Source of the DNA: Fabrea salina
Taxonomy: Eukaryota > Ciliophora > Heterotrichea > Heterotrichida > Fabreidae
NCBI GenBank assembly: GCA_022984795.1
Contig: JALIHJ010000004.1
Location: 62,001-126,000, forward strand
Reading direction: 5' to 3'
Length of the DNA: 64,000 nt
Shown here: positions 25,515-33,310 of the stretch, piece after piece
Layout: each line of letters opens with the position of its first letter
How positions within the stretch are numbered: position 1 is the stretch's first letter
Position numbers and translations under genes: made by a program
Notes under the pieces: model-generated
Told to the model about the DNA's origin: nothing
The model's input: only the letters and a program-made list of their open reading frames with translations
The model's database searches: none

Positions 25515-26357
25515 ATGCTAAGAAATGTTTTGAGTTACTGCGGAAGCAAGTACTTAATGAAAACTCCAACACTGTGGCCTCACTTATCCTCGGTGGTGTC
25601 AAACCAAGGAACCCAAGAAGCCAACGACTTAATCAAAAGAGTAGTTGACAGGCACATGCAAACGCTGGAGTCCAAAGACTTGCCTGCTTCATATTTCATC
25701 GAAGACTTTTTGTTTGACCTGCACTTCAACAGGCCTACAGAGCCCCACTCAGAAGTGATTGAAGCACTTAGCTTTATGATTGAGAGAACCAATGGAAAAG
25801 TAAGGATCACAAGGGCTTGGCTTGAAGCTCTTCAAAACAAACTAAACCTGAACTGGTTTCCTACTGAGTTGTTTAGAATTCCTTATAGGTACTTAGACAA
25901 CAGGTACTACGCTGAGCAAATACACAGAATACACAAAGCCACTTACAACATTTTAGAAGCTCGCCAAGTAATCCCTACTCTCAGACTCATTTACAGAAAC
26001 GCTGTGAAGGACGAGGAGGAGATTGCTTTAAAAGGCAAACTAAGTACTTACACTGTGCTCGAAAACATGGAAGCTAAGTTAGAAGGAGTGCCAAACATCA
26101 GGTGCTGCAGTCTGAAACCACACGCTTGCGAAAACTACGACTTTGACTTCAGAAGGAAGTCAGTGGTGATAATAGCTAGAGGGATGGACGAAGAAAACGC
26201 CATGTCTCAGTTCGTGGCTTTGCCTACAGTGCTTTTCACGAGGCATGGACTCAACTACGCTCGGTACAAGTCGAACCTAGAAGCAAACTACTTAATAGTT
26301 CTTGACACAGAAAGACTCTATACGTTTTTTTATTTGTTTGAACCTGAATTTAACTAA
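25515..26357 (+). CDS. Unknown 280-residue protein
   Basis: I do not recognise this protein. It is soluble and mixed alpha/beta, with no low-complexity sequence. The N-terminus (M-L-R-N-V-L-S-Y-C-G-S-K-Y) has the character of a weak mitochondrial presequence, but this is uncertain. The start ATG 25515 is 2 bp after the PNP stop; an in-frame TTG upstream was rejected as a start. The stop is 19 bp before the next gene. Confidence 0.65.
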   Translation: MLRNVLSYCGSKYLMKTPTLWPHLSSVVSNQGTQEANDLIKRVVDRHMQTLESKDLPASYFIEDFLFDLHFNRPTEPHSEVIEALSFMIERTNGKVRITRAWLEALQNKLNLNWFPTELFRIPYRYLDNRYYAEQIHRIHKATYNILEARQVIPTLRLIYRNAVKDEEEIALKGKLSTYTVLENMEAKLEGVPNIRCCSLKPHACENYDFDFRRKSVVIIARGMDEENAMSQFVALPTVLFTRHGLNYARYKSNLEANYLIVLDTERLYTFFYLFEPEFN

Positions 26358-26376
26358 AACTTTAACTCGCATAAAT

Positions 26377-27267
26377 ATGGGATGCCAACACTCGCACCAA
26401 GCCCAAATTCCAATGGATTTAGACCTGGACCCCGTTTACTTTTCGCAGTCATCATTGCAGATAAGGAAACCCCCTTCGGAAACGTTTAGTAACCTCACAC
26501 GGGAAATCATAAGTTACCTTAAACCTAACATTAACTACACGGAGCTAAGTTTGTATTACGTTTGCAAAAAGTCGCAGATTCCTTCCAACAGCCAAGTTCC
26601 TTTTATGGACTTTGACATTAAGCCCGGAGACACTATTAAAGTGAGGGTTAAAGAAGACCTTAGCGATAAGGTCAAACTTCACTTTGAAATCTGTTTTGGC
26701 AACCAGGTGAAAACCTCCCAAGACGTGTTCCCTGTTTCCACTGAAATCCAAGCTTTGAGGAGGAAGTTTGTGTCTGAAAAGTTTAAAGAAAAGCAAGTCA
26801 AGCTTCTTTACGAAGACTTGGAACTTGAAAACGAAAAGAAACTTTCAGACTACAAGATCCCCAAAACCGCGAAAATAACTGTAATTTTGTCTCTTCCACA
26901 GAGAAGGTGCTCTAGGTCCCCTACTCCTGTGTGGAAGGTCAAAAGAGTAGGCTTGATCATAGAAGGCACTTGCATGGAGTCCAAGTGCGTTGCGTTCAGG
27001 CAGAGAGTGAATGTTAACAAAGGAATAGGGTTCTTTGATTTGTGGGTGGAAACTAATGAAAGGAGGCTTCCCTGTCCTATGTGCTCCAACTCTATTTCCA
27101 AACTAAGCCATGTAGGAGTGCTTGGTTGCAGCTACAAGCTCGTTTGCAGAAAGAACGGCCAGGATTTTTCCAACGAAAAAGTAGCTGAAGACTACCAAAG
27201 CATTCACCTAGACCCTGAAATGGAAATACTCCAGGTTGAACTGTTTGCTATCCAACGTGATAATTGA
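26377..27267 (+). CDS. Acylated ubiquitin-like protein with Cys-rich C-terminal domain
   Basis: The 296-residue product starts M-G-C-Q-H-S, a good N-myristoylation site with an adjacent palmitoylation cysteine. Residues about 110-170 look like a ubiquitin-like fold (L-H-F-E-I-C-F-G, V-K-L-L-Y-E-D-L-E-L, L-S-D-Y-K-I). The C-terminal part has C-M-E-S-K-C and, later, C-P-M-C and L-G-C. This ubiquitin-like plus Cys-rich arrangement resembles a family common in protists, often called zinc-binding ubiquitin-like proteins, whose function is unclear. I rejected an upstream in-frame start at 26302 because it overlaps the previous gene. Confidence 0.6.
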   Translation: MGCQHSHQAQIPMDLDLDPVYFSQSSLQIRKPPSETFSNLTREIISYLKPNINYTELSLYYVCKKSQIPSNSQVPFMDFDIKPGDTIKVRVKEDLSDKVKLHFEICFGNQVKTSQDVFPVSTEIQALRRKFVSEKFKEKQVKLLYEDLELENEKKLSDYKIPKTAKITVILSLPQRRCSRSPTPVWKVKRVGLIIEGTCMESKCVAFRQRVNVNKGIGFFDLWVETNERRLPCPMCSNSISKLSHVGVLGCSYKLVCRKNGQDFSNEKVAEDYQSIHLDPEMEILQVELFAIQRDN

Positions 27268-27565
27268 AATTCTATTAAATTTAATTAATAAACAACTCTG
27301 TGCATTAGTGATGACTAAGGATAAGTATCAGCTATAATCAGATCAAGGTGTTACTCTAGGCATTTCTGGAGGTGAGTCTGGGGGTTCAGCATAGATTTAG
27401 AGTGCCATGCTTTATTATCATAAAACTAAGCTAATATGGAATTGGACTCTTAACAATGAAAGTTCAAAGCTCATTTCCTTTCAAAAAAAATCCTTCTTCT
27501 AAAGTTTTACTATAATAACTAGTAACTTGCAAAACTGAGGTTTTTCTATTTAGGATAAAAAAATA
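27268..27565 (+). other. 298-bp non-coding gap
   Basis: AT-rich sequence upstream of the Myb-like gene. I see no long open frame, tRNA, snRNA or repeat here. It is long for this window, so it may hold the Myb gene's regulatory region. Confidence 0.5.
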
Positions 27566-28174
27566 ATGGCCCACTATAACCCTTTCTTCCAGAACTACCA
27601 GTTTATTCAACTACTGTGTGGAGGAATGCCATTTCCAGAAGGAGGCGCTTTTTACCCCTACCCACTAAGTGCCTCCTCACGTGAATTTACAGCACCTACC
27701 CAAAAAGAGCTAAGTGAAGATTCTGGCCCAAGAACCAAAGGAGCTCGAGCTGTTCCTTGGAAACCTGAAGAAGACGAGCTAGTAAAGATTCATGTGGCTC
27801 AATTTGGAGCGCGCTTCTGGACCCAAGCTGCACGTACAGTAAACTCTGTCATTTATAACGGGAAAGAAATACGGCTAGGGAAGCACTGCAGAGAAAGGTG
27901 GTACAATCACTTGGACCCTTTGCTGAACAAGGGCGAGTGGGCAGTTCAAGAAGACAAAGTGCTACTGACTAGTTTCATCAAACTTGGCAGAACCTGGAGT
28001 AGGATTGCCAAGGAACTCCCCGGTAGAACTGAAAACGCAGTCAAAAATAGATGCTTTTGCTTACTCAAAAAGGTAAAAGCTAGAGTTAAAAAGAGGTGTT
28101 CTGATAAAGAATACGCTTCAATGCTTCTTGAAAACTTAGAAAAGTTGATTATAGAAGAGTCCTTAGATTCATAG
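27566..28174 (+). CDS. Two-repeat Myb-like DNA-binding protein
   Basis: The 202-residue protein carries two Myb/SANT repeats in its middle. Repeat 1 reads V-P-W-K-P-E-E-D-E-L and ends R-E-R-W-Y-N-H-L; repeat 2 reads G-E-W-A-V-Q-E-D-K-V-L-L and ends N-A-V-K-N-R-C-F. This is the R2R3 form, which binds DNA as a pair. Outside the repeats there is only a short N-terminal arm and a basic/acidic tail. It probably acts as a transcription factor. It is flanked on both sides by the longest gaps in the window, which is consistent with larger regulatory regions. Confidence 0.85.
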   Translation: MAHYNPFFQNYQFIQLLCGGMPFPEGGAFYPYPLSASSREFTAPTQKELSEDSGPRTKGARAVPWKPEEDELVKIHVAQFGARFWTQAARTVNSVIYNGKEIRLGKHCRERWYNHLDPLLNKGEWAVQEDKVLLTSFIKLGRTWSRIAKELPGRTENAVKNRCFCLLKKVKARVKKRCSDKEYASMLLENLEKLIIEESLDS

Positions 28175-28239
28175 TTTCAGTTTTTTAATTTAACATTATC
28201 AGTAATATTATTCTAGTATTTTAGTTTACTGAAAGCAAA

Positions 28240-28260
28240 TATTTATCCTGAATTAATTTA
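28240..28260 (+). repeat. 21-bp direct repeat, left copy
   Basis: Identical to 28460-28480, exactly 220 bp away. It could be a target-site duplication around an inserted segment, though 21 bp is long for that, or an old tandem duplication. Confidence 0.85.
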
Positions 28261-28330
28261 TTTATTTATTTATTGGAATTGTTGTAAGCCTCTAGGCCTC
28301 TGCTTCGTGTCTTGGGTAGTTTTTTGGTTG
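28255..28330 (-). repeat. Dispersed sequence shared with 20398-20464 (inverted)
   Basis: The reverse complement contains AGAGGCCTAGAGGCTT followed by TAAATAAATAAATAA, as in the other copy. GCCTCTAGGC within it can form a short hairpin. Confidence 0.4.
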
Positions 28331-28459
28331 GGTTGTCGTTTTCTTCTGCCGTTCTTTTCCTCTTGAGTTCCGGTCGTGTTTCTTCGTGTATTGGGAGCGT
28401 CGTTGTTCCGTCTTCCTGCTTTGTTTCTTCGTGTAGAGTCTTTCTGGTTTTAATGATTG

Positions 28460-28480
28460 TATTTATCCTGAATTAATTTA
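28460..28480 (+). repeat. 21-bp direct repeat, right copy
   Basis: Identical to 28240-28260. It lies just upstream of the gene starting at 28495 and may overlap its promoter. Confidence 0.85.
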
Positions 28481-28494
28481 CCATAAAAAGCTTT

Positions 28495-29169
28495 ATGGGA
28501 GTTAAGGTTTCCAAAAGTTCTGCACTTGAGTATACAGGAGTTCAGCAAGTGGATGCTGAGTTTGCTAGAGCTAGAGAACTAGTGTCTAGAGTCAACTCCA
28601 CTGAAGTATTTCAGAAAAAGCACTCTTTCTTGAACTTAGTTCTTGGAACCACTCAAGAACCCCTTACACTCGCCATCAAAGTGATGCTGTGCACCTTTCT
28701 AACACAAACAGACCTTTCGAGCTTAGCAGTGTGCATTACGGAACAGCAACCTTACTGCAACTTGGACCCAGAACCACTTTCTCAGGAGTTCAAAGAAACA
28801 TACCGGACTTGGCAAGAACTAGTGAAGAGTATTGTGACAGTGCCCCAAGAGTTATCTGGACTCCAAGAACAACTTGATTCTATTTTAGGAACTACTAAAG
28901 GCTTTATGGAAAACAAGTCTGTCTTAAAGCACAGCGACAACAAAACTAAAGCCAAAAAGGCTATGCAGAGGAATCTTGAACGAATAAACAGTGCCAAAAA
29001 CACCTTGGACCGGATAAACGAAGTTTACAGGAGTTCAGTTGAAGAAATGAGTAAACTTGTAAGTGCTCTGGACCAACAAGAACTAAACAGAATCCAAGAA
29101 ACAGCAACTAAAGCTAAAAGTGAAAACCTTTACAACTCTAAACTGATCCTAAATAAGTACTTTAAATAG
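28495..29169 (+). CDS. Unknown helical protein with N-myristoylation site
   Basis: The 224-residue product starts M-G-V-K-V-S-K-S-S: Gly2, Ser6 and Lys7 fit N-myristoylation. The rest is helical, with a coiled-coil-like C-terminal half (residues about 145-215, rich in Lys, Asn and Ser). It resembles no family I know by sequence; a membrane-attached scaffold is possible. ATG 28495 is the only plausible start. The next gene begins 39 bp after its stop and also encodes an acylated N-terminus. Confidence 0.65.
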   Translation: MGVKVSKSSALEYTGVQQVDAEFARARELVSRVNSTEVFQKKHSFLNLVLGTTQEPLTLAIKVMLCTFLTQTDLSSLAVCITEQQPYCNLDPEPLSQEFKETYRTWQELVKSIVTVPQELSGLQEQLDSILGTTKGFMENKSVLKHSDNKTKAKKAMQRNLERINSAKNTLDRINEVYRSSVEEMSKLVSALDQQELNRIQETATKAKSENLYNSKLILNKYFK

Positions 29170-29208
29170 CTAACATTGATTTTAGAAGGATCGTTTCATA
29201 TAAGAAAT

Positions 29209-31911
29209 ATGGGAAATACATGCAAAGGCTGTTTAAGAGATGACCAAAGCAACACAGACTCAGCAGGTGTTATTCCAGAGCCAAAAGGCCAGTCTACTTA
29301 CTCAAGTCACGAAAACAGCATAAGTGAAGAAAGCAAGCTTCTAAGACGAGGAACTCGCCAAAACAAAAAAAAGAGACCATTAGTTGACGGTCGCTGTGAA
29401 GAACAAGGAGTTGTAGAAGCTGCAACTGCTGTGGTCTCCCAAAAAGCCAAGTCCCAAACAGACATCCAACTGATCTACATGGCTTTCTCAAACCATTTTA
29501 TTCTGCGGAACCTTGAAGAGGAAACTATCGAAAGCGTAGTGGAAAAAATGAACCACTACTCCATTGGAAGCCGACAAGTCATATTTGAACAGAACCAACC
29601 TGCCAATAGTTTTTACGTGCTAGTGTCTGGGAAACTAGAAGTCATCGTGAACGGCGTTAAACAGAATGTAATTAAACCAGGAACTGGGTTTGGAGAGCTT
29701 GCTTTGATAGACGACAGACCAAGGTCAGCTACCATCAAAACCATTACTAGGTCTACTTTGTGGGGAGTTGACCGGAAGACTTTCAAAGACGCAGTTGCAC
29801 AGGTCAACTCTATGAACTACCAAGAAAACTGCAACTTCATTTACAAAGTGCCTCTTTTCGAAAACCTTACAGAGGACCAAAAGGAAGGACTGCTTGCTGC
29901 ACTAACTACTCAAAAGTGGGCAGCGGGCGAAAAAATCGTTAAAGAAGGAGACACAGGTGACTTGTTTTACATGATTAAGGAAGGCGAAGTTTTGTGCTCC
30001 CAAAAAGGGAAAGAAATCAGACGCATGAGCAAAGGAGAGTTCTTTGGAGAACAAGCTTTGCTGTACAACAGCACCCGTACGGCCACCATTTCTACCGTGA
30101 ACGAAGTTAAAGTCCTTAGCATTGCACGTGACCAACTCATGGAGGTCCTGGGAAACAACCTCCAGCAGATTTTGTACAGAAACTCGCAACTGATTGCTAT
30201 TGAAAGGTCTTCAGTGCTGAAGAACTTGTTTCCTGAACAGAGGGACAAGTTCATAGATGCTTGTAAAATTGTGAACTACAGTTCTGGAGACATAGTCATT
30301 CCAAAAAGCACTCCTAAAAACCAAAAAATCTGGATACTGCTTAAGGGGAAGATCTCAGCTGGCTCGAAAACAGTTAATGTGTTTGACTGCATTGGAGCGC
30401 AGAGTGTGTTCAAGCGCTTAGAAGGCAAGTACAGCCTAGACTACGTTGCTGAAGAAGACTGCGACGTTTCTGAAATTAGTTACGACGAAATCGAAGCCCG
30501 TTTAGGAGGGTTGTTGGGTTTGGGGGTGAACAGTCTTAAGCTGCTAAATGCTCTGAAAAAAGTCCAGATACTGCGGACTTTGACCCAAGAAAGTTTAGAG
30601 TCTTTAGTGAGAGCTATCAGACTGGTTGAGTTCTCAAACAACCAAGAAATAGTTAGACAAAACGAGCCTGGAAACACTCTTTTCATCATAAAGAACGGAA
30701 ACGTTGACATCTACAAAGACAGCAACAAAGTCAGAAGCATGACTAAACTTGACTACTTCGGAGAAAGGTCTGTTTTGTTCAACGAAAACCGAACTGCTTC
30801 TGTAGTAGCTAACGGAAAAGTAGTTTGTTGGATGCTTCAGAGCGAAGACTTCATAAGAATCATCGACACAAGCATCACAGCCCAACTCATGAAAAGAATT
30901 GAACTCCAAGACGACACCATAACTATGGAGGAACTTATTGGAGTCAAAAGCATAGGCAAGGGGATGTTCGGAAACGTTTATCTCTGCATGCACAAAAAGA
31001 AAAAGACCCTTTACGCACTTAAGTCTATTTCACGCAAAAAAATAGCTTCTTATAGTCTTTACGAAAACTTACTTCTGGAAAAAAGGATCCTTAACCAACT
31101 GGACCACGTTATGATACTTAAACTGGTGAAAACTTTCAAAGACTCTGAACGAGTTTACTTCTTAACAGAGTTTGTGATGGGCTTGGACTTGTTTGACGTA
31201 CTCAGGAAGTTAGGAGTAGTTTCAGAGGCTGACTCTAAGTTTTACACTGGGTGTTTGATACTTATACTTGAGCATCTCCACGAAAGAAGCATCATCTACA
31301 GAGACCTTAAGCCTGAAAACATAATGATAGACGAAGAAGGCTACCCCAAACTTATAGACTTTGGAACTGCCAAAATTCTTCAGGGCAGGACCTACACCAC
31401 TCTAGGAACTCCCCACTACATGGCGCCTGAAGTTATTCTGGGCAAAGGCTACGGCTTGGCTGCTGACTGGTGGAGCTTAGGCGTGATACTTTACGAGTTC
31501 TTGTTCTGCAAAGTGCCTCTTGGCGACGAAGAAGACGACCCCTACGCTATTTACCAAAAGATCCTTGAACACAGACTGGTCTTCCCTCCACTGCAGATCG
31601 CTAGGTCCCTTGCGAAGCCTCTCATCGAACAGCTCTTAAGCAAAAACCCAGCTGCAAGGACTGGAGGCAGTGTTAACAAGCTCAAAGCTAGCAAGTGGTT
31701 TTCTGACTTGGACTGGAACAAGTTGCTATGCAAGCACTCTAAAACTCCTTACATTCCGAGACTTAACGCCCTTACCTCAGAAATCAACAAAGCTTTTATA
31801 AAAAGTCTCCCTGTACAAACTTTGGTGAACCGTTCTGAGGCTTCAGAGCCAAATCCTCCAAAAAGGCAAAGGTCAAAAGCTCCGCCCTCTAACTGGGATA
31901 GCGAATTTTAA
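29209..31911 (+). CDS. cGMP-dependent protein kinase (PKG) with four cyclic-nucleotide domains
   Basis: The 900-residue protein begins M-G-N-T-C-K-G-C, an acylation-type N-terminus. Four CNB domains follow at about residues 94-205, 213-325, 335-440 and 450-565. The first, second and fourth keep the phosphate-binding cassette (F-G-E-L-A-L...R-P-R-S-A-T, F-G-E-Q-A-L...T-R-T-A-T, F-G-E-R-S-V...N-R-T-A-S). The third lacks it and is degenerate. The kinase domain (about 576-840) is intact: G-K-G-M-F-G-N-V, A-L-K, Y-R-D-L-K-P-E-N, D-F-G, G-T-P-H-Y-M-A-P-E. This is the arrangement of apicomplexan PKG, which controls calcium release and secretion there. cGMP, not cAMP, is suggested by Thr after R-T-A in the second cassette. 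I used ATG 29209. Confidence 0.92.
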   Translation: MGNTCKGCLRDDQSNTDSAGVIPEPKGQSTYSSHENSISEESKLLRRGTRQNKKKRPLVDGRCEEQGVVEAATAVVSQKAKSQTDIQLIYMAFSNHFILRNLEEETIESVVEKMNHYSIGSRQVIFEQNQPANSFYVLVSGKLEVIVNGVKQNVIKPGTGFGELALIDDRPRSATIKTITRSTLWGVDRKTFKDAVAQVNSMNYQENCNFIYKVPLFENLTEDQKEGLLAALTTQKWAAGEKIVKEGDTGDLFYMIKEGEVLCSQKGKEIRRMSKGEFFGEQALLYNSTRTATISTVNEVKVLSIARDQLMEVLGNNLQQILYRNSQLIAIERSSVLKNLFPEQRDKFIDACKIVNYSSGDIVIPKSTPKNQKIWILLKGKISAGSKTVNVFDCIGAQSVFKRLEGKYSLDYVAEEDCDVSEISYDEIEARLGGLLGLGVNSLKLLNALKKVQILRTLTQESLESLVRAIRLVEFSNNQEIVRQNEPGNTLFIIKNGNVDIYKDSNKVRSMTKLDYFGERSVLFNENRTASVVANGKVVCWMLQSEDFIRIIDTSITAQLMKRIELQDDTITMEELIGVKSIGKGMFGNVYLCMHKKKKTLYALKSISRKKIASYSLYENLLLEKRILNQLDHVMILKLVKTFKDSERVYFLTEFVMGLDLFDVLRKLGVVSEADSKFYTGCLILILEHLHERSIIYRDLKPENIMIDEEGYPKLIDFGTAKILQGRTYTTLGTPHYMAPEVILGKGYGLAADWWSLGVILYEFLFCKVPLGDEEDDPYAIYQKILEHRLVFPPLQIARSLAKPLIEQLLSKNPAARTGGSVNKLKASKWFSDLDWNKLLCKHSKTPYIPRLNALTSEINKAFIKSLPVQTLVNRSEASEPNPPKRQRSKAPPSNWDSEF

Positions 31912-31913
31912 TA

Positions 31914-32528
31914 ATGAAATTAAAACATCTTGAAAGCAGTATCCAGGAAATCTGCAACATAAGAAACTTTGGAGGGAGTCCTAATATTGACTTGGAACAG
32001 TACTCCACTCCCCCTAGGCTAGCTGCTGAACTTATGCTAGAAATCCAAGAAGACATCCAAGACCAGGTAGTAGTTGACTTGGGATGTGGGTGTGGAGTCC
32101 TTTCTGCAGGAGCAGGCTTACTAGAAGCAGCTGTAGTAACTGCAGTGGACATTGACCCTAACTGTTTAGAAATCACCAGTGCTAACCTGAGTGAAGTTGA
32201 AGTTCCGGTAGACCTAGTAAGGGCTGATGTTAACAACTTAAAACTTAAAGCTGACACTGTAATTACAAACCCACCCTTTGGGACTCGGAACCCAGGAGCG
32301 GACTGGAACTTTGTAGAGGCTGGACTGAGAATAGCTCCAGTGGTTTACTCCTTCCACAAAACTTCAACCCGCAAAGGGTTAATGAAAAAGATCCGCAACT
32401 TAGGAGGCAGAGGGGAAGTAGTTTTGAGTGTGAACTTTGAACTTCCAAAATCTTACAAAATGCATAAACACAAGTCACTAAGTGTCCAAGTGGACATTTG
32501 GAAATTCTGTTTAACTCAAGAATTATAA
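31914..32528 (+). CDS. METTL5: METTL5-like rRNA adenine N6-methyltransferase
   Basis: The 204-residue enzyme has the class I methyltransferase motif D-L-G-C-G-C-G-V-L-S (about residue 57), D-I-D-P-N (acidic end of strand 2) and the catalytic N-P-P-F-G (about 122). The starting K-x-L-E-S-x-I-Q and E-Q-Y-x-T-P-x-x-L-A-A segments are typical of METTL5, which methylates one adenine of 18S rRNA with TRMT112. It begins 2 bp after the PKG stop. Its 3' end overlaps the convergent Abraxas-like gene by 13 bp. Confidence 0.9.
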   Translation: MKLKHLESSIQEICNIRNFGGSPNIDLEQYSTPPRLAAELMLEIQEDIQDQVVVDLGCGCGVLSAGAGLLEAAVVTAVDIDPNCLEITSANLSEVEVPVDLVRADVNNLKLKADTVITNPPFGTRNPGADWNFVEAGLRIAPVVYSFHKTSTRKGLMKKIRNLGGRGEVVLSVNFELPKSYKMHKHKSLSVQVDIWKFCLTQEL

Positions 32529-33298
32529 TAAAGCTGGGACTTTAACTCAATGTTTTTTCTTTGAGCGTACTCGAGCTGCAGCGACTGGGTCCTGGTTTTA
32601 GGCAAGAGTTGCTGGATGCTTGCGATAATAGAATCAGCTTCTTCAATAATGAGTTGGGGGGCTTTGTTGATGCTTAGTTCAAGTTCTTCTTTGCTTTTTT
32701 GCAAAGCTGAGTCTTCTGGAATGGAGTAACTAAAAGCAATTTCGTTGTACTTAGTGTCTGTTGTATGCAGGTTTTGTACTTCTACTTTTACACTAGTGGA
32801 GTTTTGGGCGTTTAGGAAAAACTTGTACTCGAAGTGCTTTACTTGGGTCAAAGAAGGGTCTACGTAGGCAGTTTCTTGGTGAGTTTTAGAGTTCTGGCAA
32901 AATATTCCAAGCATAAGTGGAGTTTCTATGAACACTCTGGGGAGTTTCTGTTTGTAGTTGTTTAAGTAAGTGGCAGTCATCTGGTCAGCTAAAGAAGGAA
33001 CTACAGGAACTTCCCTTTTCCCAGCCAACCAACCTACTATTTTCATGTCTTTAGGAGCAGCGTTGATTCCTTTTTCTAGAGTTTCAGTGTCGTTGAGTAG
33101 TTTGGGAGAAGGAATTATGAAGATGTCTTGGATCGTAATGACCTTTTTAGCAAGCGGGTTTCCGTCGTCTCCTATGTTGGGTTGGATAAGAGTGTCTTCT
33201 TTGCCAAACATAAGTCCTTCAAAGTCTCCGAAGCCTTGTGACAGTCTGTGCAAAACACTTGCTATGCACTGCCCTGATATTATATACTGGGTTTCCAT
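32516..33298 (-). CDS. Abraxas-like MPN protein (BRISC/BRCA1-A scaffold)
   Basis: The 260-residue protein shows an MPN-like N-terminal domain without the metal-binding JAMM residues: I-S-G-Q-C-I-A-S-V-L, D-F-E-G-L-M-F-G, I-V-G-W-L-A-G-K-R-E. The pattern H-F-E-Y-K-F-F plus V-E-V-Q-N-L and the helical C-terminus resemble Abraxas/ABRO1, the inactive partner that scaffolds the K63-specific deubiquitinase BRCC36. Other MPN-minus proteins (for example eIF3 or proteasome subunits) are less likely. The stop TGA lies inside the METTL5 3' end on the opposite strand; the start is 12 bp from the importin stop. Confidence 0.6.
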   Translation of the reverse strand: METQYIISGQCIASVLHRLSQGFGDFEGLMFGKEDTLIQPNIGDDGNPLAKKVITIQDIFIIPSPKLLNDTETLEKGINAAPKDMKIVGWLAGKREVPVVPSLADQMTATYLNNYKQKLPRVFIETPLMLGIFCQNSKTHQETAYVDPSLTQVKHFEYKFFLNAQNSTSVKVEVQNLHTTDTKYNEIAFSYSIPEDSALQKSKEELELSINKAPQLIIEEADSIIASIQQLLPKTRTQSLQLEYAQRKNIELKSQLYYNS

Positions 33299-33310
33299 AT
33301 AATTTACATA

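Larger units (their letters stand above)
28175..28494 (+). other. 320-bp non-coding gap with internal direct repeat
   Basis: Between the Myb-like gene and the next gene, a 21-bp direct repeat frames about 200 bp. The inner part is T/G-rich on plus and contains GTTTCTTCGTGTA twice. On the minus strand part of it is an Arg-rich open frame without an ATG, so I do not call a gene. See the repeat entries. Confidence 0.6.

Noticed and set aside
27303-27420. A C/D box snoRNA starting at GTGATGA
   Set aside because: There is a C-box-like start but no CTGA box at a fitting distance and no terminal stem.
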